The notes under the pieces: model-generated
Database searches by the model: none
What the model was told of the DNA's origin: nothing
The model's input: only the letters and a program-made list of their open reading frames with translations
From: Candidatus Sumerlaeota bacterium
GTDB taxonomy: Bacteria; CG03; SLGR01
Direction of reading: 5' to 3'
NCBI GenBank assembly: GCA_007136585.1
Contig: SLGR01000051.1
Location: forward strand, 1-7,774
Length of the DNA: 7,774 nt
Program-made: the position numbers and the translations under genes
Part shown: positions 1 to 6,405 of the stretch, one piece after another
Layout of the letters: the number at the start of each line of letters is the position of its first letter
Position numbering within the stretch: position 1 is the stretch's first letter

Positions 1-1724
1 AACTCTTCCATATTATCGGGCTTTATATACTTCATCCTGGCGATCTTTTCTCTTACCGGAACCTTTAACAGTTTCTCGAAATCTCTCCCTTCCTCAAGGG
101 CCTCTATCGCAACCCGGTAAAATGTCATTATGCACCTGAGCATACCGGCCTGCTGTGCAAAGGGTGTATAGGTCTCCTCGGGGTCAAAGGCCTGCTGCTG
201 AAGAAGGTCCTCCCGGAGCATCTTGGCCGTATCAAGAACCTGCCGGTCCTGATCGGATAATGACTCCTCCCCCACCAACCGGACGATCTCCTGGAGGGAC
301 TCCTCTTTCTGGAGGACCGACATCGCCTGGTCCCTCATGGGGGCGAACTCCCGCCCCGCGTTCTCCGAAAGCCATTCGTCAATATTCTCAAGGTAGAGTG
401 AGTACGACCTCAGCCAGTGTATTGCCGGGAAATGCCTCTGCGCGGCCAGCTCTCCGTCAAGACCCCAGAAAACCTTCACCACACGGAGGGTATTCTTTAC
501 GACAGGGTCGGTAAGGTCTCCTCCGGGGGGCGAGACCGCCCCTATTATGGAGAGCGAACCTTCCTCTTCTCCCCGCAGGCACTCAACACGCCCGCCCCGC
601 TCGTAGAACTCCGCTATCCTGGAGGCAAGGTACGCCGGGTACCCCTCCTCGCCGGGCATCTCCTCCAGGCGCCCGGACATCTCCCTGAGAGCTTCGGCCC
701 ACCTTGAGGTGGAATCAGCCATCAGGGCCACCTTGTACCCCATATCCCGGTAGTACTCGGCTATGGTGATCCCGGTGTATATCGAGGCCTCCCGGGCCGC
801 GACCGGCATATTGGAAGTATTTGCTATAAGGACGGTCCTCTTTATGAGAGGCTCCCCTGTCTTGGGGTCCTCAAGCTCGGGGAACTCCTGGAGCACATCA
901 GCCATCTCGTTTCCCCTTTCGCCGCACCCTATGTATACGATTATATCCGCATCGGCCCACTTCGCCAGCTGCTGCTGAACGACTGTCTTCCCGCTCCCGA
1001 AAGGGCCCGGGATGCAGGCCAGGCCCCCCTTGGCGATCGGAAAGAAGGTGTCTATGACGCGCTGACCGGTGATAAGGGGCTCGGAAGGGGGGAACTTCCG
1101 CAGATATGGCCTCTTACTCCTTACAGGCCATTTATGGGAGAGGCCGACCCGGCGGATATTTCCTTCGGCATCCTCTATCTCCGCCACGGTATCTTCGGTC
1201 GTAAAACTTCCTCCGGATATCTCTTTCAGGGTGCCGCTTATCCCCGGGGGGACCATTACCCTGTGTTCTACCACGGCGGTCTCGTCAAGGGTCCCCAGTA
1301 TATCACCTGGTTTAACCTCTTTTCCCTTCTCCGCGGCGGGTTTGAAATCCCATTTCTTCTCCCCGTCAAGGCCGTATATCTCAACCCCGCGCCCTATATA
1401 CTCCCCCTCGGAGGCCCGGACAGCCTCCAGAGGGCGCTGGATCCCGTCAAATATCTGTCCCGCAAGACCGGGGCCGAGCTCCACCGAGAGGGCGGCCCCG
1501 GTAGCCTCAACCGGTTCTCCCGGTTTCAGCCCCCCGGTCTCCTCGTATACCTGCACAGATACGAGATCTCCGTGCAGCTCAACCACCTCTCCCACGAGTT
1601 TCTCTTTCCCGACCCGCACGACCTCGTACATCTGAACCCCGGGCATCCCTTCGGCTACCACGAGCGGCCCGGATATCTTCTTTGTCCTTCCCTTATCCCT
1701 GCTGTTTTTTTCCGGTTTTCCCAT
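1..1724 (-). CDS. atpA: V/A-type ATPase catalytic subunit A (3' end cut by window edge)
   Basis: This is the catalytic subunit of the V1/A1 head, which binds and hydrolyses (or synthesises) ATP at the interface with subunit B. I translated 574 codons back from the ATG at 1724-1722; the family is usually about 580-600 residues, so only a short C-terminal tail is missing. Visible landmarks are ISGPLVVAEGM (residues 17-27), the A-subunit-specific insert (about 110-200), Walker A GPFGSGKT (240-247), GCGERGNEM with the catalytic Glu at 269, the Walker B region VALMADSTSRWAEALRE with Asp337, and GYPAYLASR (361-369). The C-terminal helical part ends with VREKIARMKYI. No intein interrupts Walker A. 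The N-terminus has a Lys/Arg-rich extension of about 8-10 residues before the usual start of the fold; no other ATG or GTG precedes the conserved GPLVVAEG, so the ATG is kept. The start follows the atpF stop by 9 nt, with AAGGA (1735-1731) overlapping that stop. Subunits B and D probably follow beyond the window. Confidence 0.97.
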   Translation of the reverse strand, partial: MGKPEKNSRDKGRTKKISGPLVVAEGMPGVQMYEVVRVGKEKLVGEVVELHGDLVSVQVYEETGGLKPGEPVEATGAALSVELGPGLAGQIFDGIQRPLEAVRASEGEYIGRGVEIYGLDGEKKWDFKPAAEKGKEVKPGDILGTLDETAVVEHRVMVPPGISGTLKEISGGSFTTEDTVAEIEDAEGNIRRVGLSHKWPVRSKRPYLRKFPPSEPLITGQRVIDTFFPIAKGGLACIPGPFGSGKTVVQQQLAKWADADIIVYIGCGERGNEMADVLQEFPELEDPKTGEPLIKRTVLIANTSNMPVAAREASIYTGITIAEYYRDMGYKVALMADSTSRWAEALREMSGRLEEMPGEEGYPAYLASRIAEFYERGGRVECLRGEEEGSLSIIGAVSPPGGDLTDPVVKNTLRVVKVFWGLDGELAAQRHFPAIHWLRSYSLYLENIDEWLSENAGREFAPMRDQAMSVLQKEESLQEIVRLVGEESLSDQDRQVLDTAKMLREDLLQQQAFDPEETYTPFAQQAGMLRCIMTFYRVAIEALEEGRDFEKLLKVPVREKIARMKYIKPDNMEE

Positions 1725-1733
1725 TATATTTCC

Positions 1734-2039
1734 TTAAAATATCTTCGCACCTATGGCTTTTACAGAGGCGGAGGTTATCTTCCTTCCGGCCATCTGCGAC
1801 CTGCCCCATCCTTTAAGTATCATTATATTCGCCCCGGCCTCTTCCAGTTCCTCCACCACCGATACCCGGTCAACCAGCTCTTCATCAAGTATAAAAAGTT
1901 TTCCCTGGGTATCCTGCTTCCTGATAAACTCTGCGGCATCTCCGGAACCGGAAGCAGTATGCGCCTCAAACCCGGCCAGCTGCCAGGGAGCCGTAAACCC
2001 TTTGGTTCCAACCGCGCATATACCGTAATTATCAGACAT
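1734..2039 (-). CDS. atpF: V/A-type ATPase subunit F (central stalk)
   Basis: This 101-residue protein has the length and sequence character of the small F subunit, which sits on the central rotor shaft with subunit D inside the A3B3 head. The N-terminus shows the typical beta-strand and turn AVGTKGFTAPWQLAGFEAH (residues 9-27), equivalent to the family pattern in which a glycine-rich turn leads to a LAGFE segment. A second conserved strand, KLFILDEELVDRV, follows at about 47-59. The fold is Rossmann-like in known members and soluble, and no membrane segment is present. The ATG at 2039 overlaps the end of atpC by 8 nt, so it is probably translated by ribosomes finishing atpC. The atpA start follows 9 nt after its stop. 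Assignment rests on length, motif and position between C and A, the standard archaeal-type order. Confidence 0.93.
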   Translation of the reverse strand: MSDNYGICAVGTKGFTAPWQLAGFEAHTASGSGDAAEFIRKQDTQGKLFILDEELVDRVSVVEELEEAGANIMILKGWGRSQMAGRKITSASVKAIGAKIF

Positions 2040-2946
2040 ACCCCGCGCTTATCCTTTCCCTGATCCGGTCAGGGGACTCTGAGGCATCTATACCCGCCAG
2101 GACAGCCCTGAGGTTCCGGACCTCTTCCGTTATGCTCAGGAAATACCCCAGGGGAGGCTCTATCCCGAAGGTTACCTTGCGCATATCCCTGAGCCTTGAA
2201 CCAAGCCACCCCTTGAGGAGGTCTTCCCAGACACCATAATCCTTCTCGTGCTCAACCGCCTTCATAAACCCCCGGGCCCCCAGTTTGGGAGGGACGGATT
2301 TTTTAGGGTCTATCCTCCCCCACTCCTTCTCCGTTATACGTCCGCCTGCGCGGTAAAAAGGCTTCTCGTGAAGCAGGTTAAGTAGCAGGTTATCTATATC
2401 CGTCCGGTCCCTGAAATACTCCGCAACAGCCGTGCCGGAGACCGGAGGGTAAAACTCCCGGAAGGCGTAATCCAGGGATACCTTCTCAAGAAACGCATCC
2501 GGGGACTCATCCAGGGAAGGGTACTCCCTGAGCACCCTCTCAGGGACCAGCCTGAAGAACCCGGGGTACTTCTCTCTCCCCCACTCCCGGGCGGTAAAGA
2601 CACCCTCCCTCATCTTCTCCGGAGCATTCTCCCCCCTTACCCGGTTTATGAAATTCGTTATATCCGTCCTTATATAAAAAAGAAAGAGCGCTTCCGGAAC
2701 CTCTATGTTCTTCTCCAGGAATTCAAATACGCTATGCAGAAAAAGCTCAAACCCCTCCTCCAGCCCGTTCTCTTTTACATAAGGAGCGTAGGGGGTATCG
2801 GATAGATCTTCCAGGAGCTCCCTGCGGGACGGGTTTTCCGCAAGACGACCGAACCCGGCCCCGTCAATAAGATATCTCTCGAGCGCCCTTATCCTCCCCG
2901 TAGCGTAAAGGCCCCGGGGGATTCCTGATGAAACGCCGGTGCTCAT
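2032..2946 (-). CDS. atpC: V/A-type ATPase subunit C (subunit d homologue, rotor-to-ring connector)
   Basis: This 304-residue soluble protein corresponds to subunit C of A-type ATPases (d of eukaryotic V-ATPases), the funnel-shaped protein that caps the membrane c ring and couples it to the central stalk. It is mostly helical, with repeated three-domain character. The best-conserved part is the C-terminus (about 262-304), where PPLGYFLSITEEVRNLRAVL is followed by IRERISAGYV. This matches the family pattern of a Tyr-containing helix with Glu-x-x-Asn-x-Arg and a final Ile-Arg-Glu-Arg. It is somewhat shorter than many archaeal homologues (around 340-360 residues), so some helices may be trimmed. 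The ATG at 2946 overlaps the atpE stop as ATGA, and its 3' end overlaps atpF by 8 nt. Sequence divergence is high in this family, so position in the operon contributes to the call. Confidence 0.92.
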   Translation of the reverse strand: MSTGVSSGIPRGLYATGRIRALERYLIDGAGFGRLAENPSRRELLEDLSDTPYAPYVKENGLEEGFELFLHSVFEFLEKNIEVPEALFLFYIRTDITNFINRVRGENAPEKMREGVFTAREWGREKYPGFFRLVPERVLREYPSLDESPDAFLEKVSLDYAFREFYPPVSGTAVAEYFRDRTDIDNLLLNLLHEKPFYRAGGRITEKEWGRIDPKKSVPPKLGARGFMKAVEHEKDYGVWEDLLKGWLGSRLRDMRKVTFGIEPPLGYFLSITEEVRNLRAVLAGIDASESPDRIRERISAGYV

Positions 2947-3536
2947 TTTCCGGAGCCGAAAAGCCCTGAGACCACTTCCGCCTCGTACTTCTCCCGGAGA
3001 AACTCAAGCAATGTCTTGAAATCAACGACCGTCTCGGAATCGCCTGAACTCAGTATAAACCCTTCTCCGACCCTGTCGGTCTTATCCGCAAGCTCAAGTT
3101 CCCAGTCCCGGTCAGAGTTGAGACTTTTTATCAGTCCGGGGGTTATGCCCTCCTCGGAAGACCCCGGGAGCACCTTCTCACTGCCGGTAATTACGGTAAG
3201 CTCCAGGAGTTTCTCCATAAGTTTACCGCGATCATCGCCTTTCTTCTCTCTCAGGATACCTATTATCTTATTAAAAGTTTCATCTATTAGCTCCGATTTT
3301 TTCCTGAGCACGGATTTTTTTCCCTTCATACGGGCCTCGGTTATTATCTGGTTCCTCCAGAGCTCGCCTTTCTTCCTGAAAGAATCCTTCGAAGACTCCA
3401 GGAACTTCCTCTTCTTTTCCCGGAACTCCTTTTCCCTTTCGGATATATCCCTCTCGGCTTCCTTGAGAATCTTCTCCTTCTCAAGGGATGCCCGACGCGA
3501 TATCTCTTCTGTAATCCTGGAGAGTTCTTCAGCCAC
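2943..3536 (-). CDS. atpE: V/A-type ATPase subunit E (peripheral stalk)
   Basis: This 197-residue protein is the E subunit, which pairs with the H/G coiled coil to form the peripheral stalks that hold the A3B3 head against rotation. Residues 1 to about 75 are a charged Lys/Glu-rich helix with heptad character and no proline, as expected for the stalk; residues about 85-197 form the globular alpha/beta domain that binds the head. The C-terminal part contains GEGFILSSGDSETVVDFKTL (about 156-175), matching the GG-hydrophobic-V-D-N/F-(S/T) pattern near the end of E subunits. The start is GTG at 3536, three nt after the TAG of atpK. Its Shine-Dalgarno sequence is weak (an AGG in the last atpK codons), so translation probably depends on coupling to atpK. 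The 3' end overlaps atpC by 4 nt (ATGA). Confidence 0.94.
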   Translation of the reverse strand: MAEELSRITEEISRRASLEKEKILKEAERDISEREKEFREKKRKFLESSKDSFRKKGELWRNQIITEARMKGKKSVLRKKSELIDETFNKIIGILREKKGDDRGKLMEKLLELTVITGSEKVLPGSSEEGITPGLIKSLNSDRDWELELADKTDRVGEGFILSSGDSETVVDFKTLLEFLREKYEAEVVSGLFGSGK

Positions 3537-3539
3537 GCC

Positions 3540-4010
3540 CTATACCTGTATGCCGTTTAAAAGGAATATTGTAATAACCAGACCCAGTACGGCGTATGTC
3601 TCCACCAGGGCGCCGTATATGACGGCCTTCATGGCATCACCGGGTTTCTTCTCAGCCACACCTATCCCTGCTGCGCAGACCTTCCCCTGGTGTATACCGC
3701 TTATGAGCCCTGTAAGGGCTATGGGAAGGGCCGCTCCTACGAACTGCAGCCCCTGCACCGCGGTAAGCTCCACGGGAGTTCCTCCCAGAAGATCCACCTG
3801 CAGTATTATAAGGAAGGCCGATATAAAGCCGTATATACCCTGGGTCCCCGGCAGCGCCACCAGTATCAGCATTATACCGAACCTGTCGGGGTCCTCCGAG
3901 AGGACACCGTTGGCAGCCCGCCCGGCGTACCCTATCCCTATGGCCGAACCTCCCCCGGCAAGGCCCATAGCAAGGGCCGCCGCAAAGATAACGTATATTA
4001 TTCCTGTCAC
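3540..4010 (-). CDS. atpK: V/A-type ATPase subunit K (proteolipid c, four-helix, with Na+-binding signature)
   Basis: This 156-residue membrane protein forms the rotor ring of the Vo/Ao sector. It has four membrane helices arranged as two tandem hairpins, the duplicated 16-kDa form also seen in Enterococcus hirae NtpK. Both hairpins show the Gly-rich first helix (GGGSAIGIGYAGRAANG at about 19-35 and GAALPIALTGLISGIHQGKV at about 92-111). Only the second hairpin carries the ion-binding carboxylate, Glu137 in VETYAVLG; the equivalent place in hairpin 1 is Gln57 in LPGTQGIYG. Residues Leu53, Thr56, Gln57, Tyr60, Gln108 and Glu137 align with the E. hirae Na+ site (Leu61, Thr64, Gln65, Tyr68, Gln110, Glu139), suggesting sodium coupling by inference. 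The start is GTG at 4010, chosen because a near-perfect Shine-Dalgarno sequence precedes it and the first helix begins directly after. It lies 22 nt downstream of the last atpI coding base. Confidence 0.97.
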   Translation of the reverse strand: MTGIIYVIFAAALAMGLAGGGSAIGIGYAGRAANGVLSEDPDRFGIMLILVALPGTQGIYGFISAFLIILQVDLLGGTPVELTAVQGLQFVGAALPIALTGLISGIHQGKVCAAGIGVAEKKPGDAMKAVIYGALVETYAVLGLVITIFLLNGIQV

Positions 4011-4022
4011 TTCCTCCTCCTT
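4011..4022 (-). promoter_or_regulatory. Strong Shine-Dalgarno sequence of atpK
   Basis: Read on the minus strand, AAGGAGG (4022-4016) stands 5 nt before the GTG start of atpK. It is complementary to the anti-Shine-Dalgarno end of 16S rRNA over seven bases and is the strongest ribosome binding site in the operon; the next genes (atpE, atpC) have weak ones. This fits the need for many c subunits per complex and fixes the GTG at 4010 as the start. Confidence 0.85.
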
Positions 4023-4029
4023 TTCCCGG

Positions 4030-5916
4030 TTACTCCGTTACAGCCAGTTCCACTCTCCTGGATCTCCACGAGAGCGGAGTGAAAAGCCTCCCCCCTCCTT
4101 TAAAAAACTTGGTAAAGAACTCCACATACTGGAGCCTTGAAGTATGCACGTAAGCGCTTAAAGAACTCATGAAAAGGTTAAGTACAAGATGCCCCCCCAG
4201 AAGCACAAAAGGGATAAGAACATAACCGAACCCTGAAGTAAGGAACCCGGCTATCTCGTTTACCGCCATTGCCAGTATCGCCGTGGCCATACCCAGGGCA
4301 AAGAGACGGGAATACGAGAGCATGTCCTTAAGGTAATCTATCCCGCCGTAAAGGTTGTAGAGCCCTGACCCGATCCTGGCCGCGATACCGGAACTCCTGT
4401 ATCCGGAAAAAAGAACCACCGCCGCCGCAGCGGCAGATACAAGGTACCCCGAAAACCGGGCAGGGGCATCGGCCCCCATTATCCGCGCAACCCCGAAAAC
4501 CCCGCCGAATACCAGAACCCCTACCCAGGGGATATCCGAGAAGAAGGCCTCCCTGTAATCCCTCTCCAGGATATTTTTACCGGCCGATATGATAACCCCC
4601 AGGAGAACGTGGATGAACCCCAGCCCAACGGAAAAATAGAGAAACTGCTCGGGGTTTTCAAGGGCGTCGTATACCATAAACCTGTCCAGAAAACTCCCCC
4701 TGGCGGCGTTCCCGAACCAGCTCCCCATAAGGGCTCCCACAAGAACGGACATCCCCCCACCCCATACAAGCATTCTGAGGAACTTCTTCGCCCCTTCCCT
4801 CAGTTTGAGCTTTTTCAACGCCAGGAGCGATACCAGCATCATAACAACCCCGTACCCGGCATCCGAGAGGCAGAGCCCGAAAAATAAAATGAAAAAAGGA
4901 GCGGTATAGGGGGTGGGGTCAACCTGACCGTACCCCGGCGTGCCGTAGAGAGTGGTAACGGTCTCAAAGGGGCGGAAAACCCCCCTGTTCTTAAGAATCA
5001 CCGGGGGGGTCTCATCCTTTCCAGGAGCGCTGAACTCCGCGTACGCCGCCGGGAAATTTTCCTCAAGAAGCTCTACCAGTTCTTTTTCGGATTCCCGGGG
5101 GATCCACCCTTCCAGAACCTTGAAATATGCTGTTTCAGAGCCTTTAAGGGCCTCCCTCTCCCTCTCAATTCGGTTCTCATAAATATCTCCAAGCACACGG
5201 TATTCAAAGAGGTTGGGGAGAAAATCCTTACGGATCGCTTCCCGGCAGGAGCTCATCTTCTCTTTTAACCGGCTTACCCTCTTTTCGGCGCTCTTGACCG
5301 CTTCCTCAGGGGTCTTATCCTCGGGAAGCCCGGTTCTTCTGAACCCGGCCTCTTCAAGGGCCCGCCGGGTATCCCCTGCCGAATCCCTGAAATAAAATAC
5401 AGCCTTATGCGGGCCGGCGACAGGAAAAACATAAACGCCCTCTCCTAATTCTCCTGCGGACACGTTCTCAAAAACCCCGATTTCGGCATACAGGGTATCA
5501 AATTCGGTATCGGAAGAGCTTACCGGGATCTCCGCGAGTCCCTTAAAGAGCTGCGCCTCCCGCTCGGACTCGGATATGGCGGATTGGGCCTGCTTGATAT
5601 CCAGGTCAAGTTTCCTGAGTTTCCCGTAATCGGAGGCTATATCGACCTGTTCCTCGATCTCCCTTGCCCGGGAGATAGATACGCGCGGAACCCCGTCCCT
5701 GAGCTTTCTGAAAGCCGGCTCGGGCGGAGCGTAACTCTCAACCGTATCAAGTATGAAGGAGATTTTTTCCCAGTTTCCGGTATCCGGATCTGAGGGGGAG
5801 CCCTCACCAATTGAGATGAACTCCATCTTTCCCCAGGACTGAACCCCTTCAAGGAGAGCCCCGGCAAGGTTATCCGGGCATATAAGAGAGGCTTTTCGGA
5901 CTCTGCCGGTGGCCAT
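4030..5916 (-). CDS. atpI: V/A-type ATPase subunit I (subunit a, membrane stator)
   Basis: This 628-residue protein is the stator subunit that provides the ion half-channels beside the c ring. The N-terminal half (1 to about 325) is cytoplasmic and contains two charged coiled-coil stretches (about 88-120 and 210-270), then the FKVLEGWIP motif that ends the stalk-binding domain. The C-terminal half (about 335-610) holds around eight membrane helices. Conserved features are LSDAGYG (Asp352 in the family's G-D-A-G-Y-G position, with Gly replaced by Ser), GGIDYLKDMLSYSRLFALG with the essential Arg537 facing the c-ring carboxylate, and AYVHTSRLQYVEFFTKFF with the second conserved Arg594. The length is close to family norm (about 620-660). 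The ATG at 5916 overlaps the atpH stop as TGATG, implying reinitiation; no clear Shine-Dalgarno sequence is seen. The stop is followed 19 nt later by atpK. Confidence 0.97.
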   Translation of the reverse strand: MATGRVRKASLICPDNLAGALLEGVQSWGKMEFISIGEGSPSDPDTGNWEKISFILDTVESYAPPEPAFRKLRDGVPRVSISRAREIEEQVDIASDYGKLRKLDLDIKQAQSAISESEREAQLFKGLAEIPVSSSDTEFDTLYAEIGVFENVSAGELGEGVYVFPVAGPHKAVFYFRDSAGDTRRALEEAGFRRTGLPEDKTPEEAVKSAEKRVSRLKEKMSSCREAIRKDFLPNLFEYRVLGDIYENRIEREREALKGSETAYFKVLEGWIPRESEKELVELLEENFPAAYAEFSAPGKDETPPVILKNRGVFRPFETVTTLYGTPGYGQVDPTPYTAPFFILFFGLCLSDAGYGVVMMLVSLLALKKLKLREGAKKFLRMLVWGGGMSVLVGALMGSWFGNAARGSFLDRFMVYDALENPEQFLYFSVGLGFIHVLLGVIISAGKNILERDYREAFFSDIPWVGVLVFGGVFGVARIMGADAPARFSGYLVSAAAAAVVLFSGYRSSGIAARIGSGLYNLYGGIDYLKDMLSYSRLFALGMATAILAMAVNEIAGFLTSGFGYVLIPFVLLGGHLVLNLFMSSLSAYVHTSRLQYVEFFTKFFKGGGRLFTPLSWRSRRVELAVTE

Positions 5917-6230
5917 CAGCTCTTTTTCAGAAAATCTTCAGCGGTCTTTTCCGCTATTTCCGGGACTTTTTCCGAGACTTTCTCAAGCTCCTCAATCTCT
6001 TTTTCGGTCTCGGAAGTTATTTTCCCGGTTTCCTTACGGGCCTTTTCTTCGTACATACCCACTTCTTTTTCTTCGGCCTCGGGAAGGGATTCCTCGGTTT
6101 CTTTCCATTCCTTTTCGGATTTGACGATAAAATCCCGGATCCTTTTCTCGGCCTCCCTGCGGGCTTTCTCTATATCAGCGGCGGCTTCCTCCTCCGCCTT
6201 GCGGATCTTCTCTACTATATCTTTTATCAC
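5916..6230 (-). CDS. atpH: V/A-type ATPase subunit H (G-like peripheral stalk coiled coil)
   Basis: This 104-residue protein is the first gene of the operon. It is nearly all Glu, Lys, Arg and Ala, with heptad-like spacing and a single proline in the middle region and one near the end. That composition fits a long coiled coil that pairs with subunit E in the peripheral stalk (AhaH of archaea, NtpF/G of Enterococcus, subunit G of eukaryotes). The N-terminal segment IRKAEEEAAADIEKARREAE (about 9-28) is typical of the family's stalk helix. Low complexity makes sequence alone weak evidence; position immediately before atpI, as in archaeal HIKECFAB operons, settles the call. The start is GTG at 6230, preceded by AAGGAT about 6 nt upstream; the stop overlaps atpI by one nt (TGATG). 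Confidence 0.88.
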   Translation of the reverse strand: MIKDIVEKIRKAEEEAAADIEKARREAEKRIRDFIVKSEKEWKETEESLPEAEEKEVGMYEEKARKETGKITSETEKEIEELEKVSEKVPEIAEKTAEDFLKKS

Positions 6231-6302
6231 ACTTTATCCTTTCTGATCTTGAACCGGTTTTCGGATAATAAACGCTAGGTATATCTTTAAGACAGATTTT
6301 TA

Positions 6303-6331
6303 ATTATAATTCAGGAAGCGGCAGGTGTCAA
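6303..6331 (-). promoter_or_regulatory. Sigma-70 promoter of the V-type ATPase operon
   Basis: On the minus strand a perfect TTGACA (6331-6326) is followed by a 17-nt spacer and a perfect TATAAT (6308-6303). The predicted transcription start is near 6296, giving a leader of about 66 nt before the atpH GTG. The leader contains an AACCGGTT palindrome (6252-6259) of unknown meaning. Both hexamers and the spacer match consensus exactly, so strong housekeeping expression is expected unless a repressor acts here. This is inferred from sequence only. Confidence 0.85.
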
Positions 6332-6344
6332 GGAAAACTTGACA
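6326..6344. repeat. Inverted repeat joining the two divergent -35 boxes
   Basis: TGTCAAG (6326-6332) and CTTGACA (6338-6344) are perfect inverted copies separated by GAAAA. Each arm contains the whole -35 hexamer of one of the two divergent promoters. The symmetry follows partly from both promoters having consensus TTGACA, but the extra matching base outward and the 5-bp centre would make a suitable dyad for a dimeric regulator. No known operator is recognised. Confidence 0.7.
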
Positions 6345-6367
6345 TACAGTACCGCATTTAGTTTAAT
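6339..6367 (+). promoter_or_regulatory. Sigma-70 promoter of the DUF47 gene
   Basis: TTGACA (6339-6344), a 17-nt spacer and TTTAAT (6362-6367; one mismatch to TATAAT) form a near-consensus promoter. Transcription would start near 6374, leaving a leader of about 32 nt. Within it, AAGGAAG (6394-6400) is a good Shine-Dalgarno sequence 5 nt before the ATG at 6406. Its -35 box is only 7 bp from that of the divergent ATPase promoter, so polymerases binding the two may compete. Confidence 0.8.
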
Positions 6368-6405
6368 TTATCCGTGAAAAAATCTTCGGAAAAAAGGAAG
6401 ACCTG

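Noticed and set aside
155-978. Three shorter plus-strand open frames in the left 1 kb.
   Set aside because: They lie opposite the catalytic core of atpA, which reads without interruption on the minus strand; the products are low-complexity.
983-1006. Possible intein in the A subunit, since Walker A of VMA-type catalytic subunits is a known intein site.
   Set aside because: GPFGSGKTVV reads continuously with no insertion.
1134-2063. A 309-codon plus-strand open frame opposite atpA and atpF.
   Set aside because: It is antisense to strongly conserved ATPase sequence including coding for the A-subunit N-terminal domain, and its Tyr/Pro/Gly/His-rich product looks like a shadow translation.
3016-4140. 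A 374-codon plus-strand open frame opposite atpE, atpK and the end of atpI.
   Set aside because: Its product is Ser/Pro/Ile-rich with no domain pattern, it spans several convincing minus-strand genes, and its length is explained by the codon bias of those genes.
6252-6259. AACCGGTT palindrome in the atpH leader as an operator or riboswitch stem.
   Set aside because: An 8-bp palindrome alone is easily expected by chance, and no conserved riboswitch structure is recognisable in a leader of about 66 nt.
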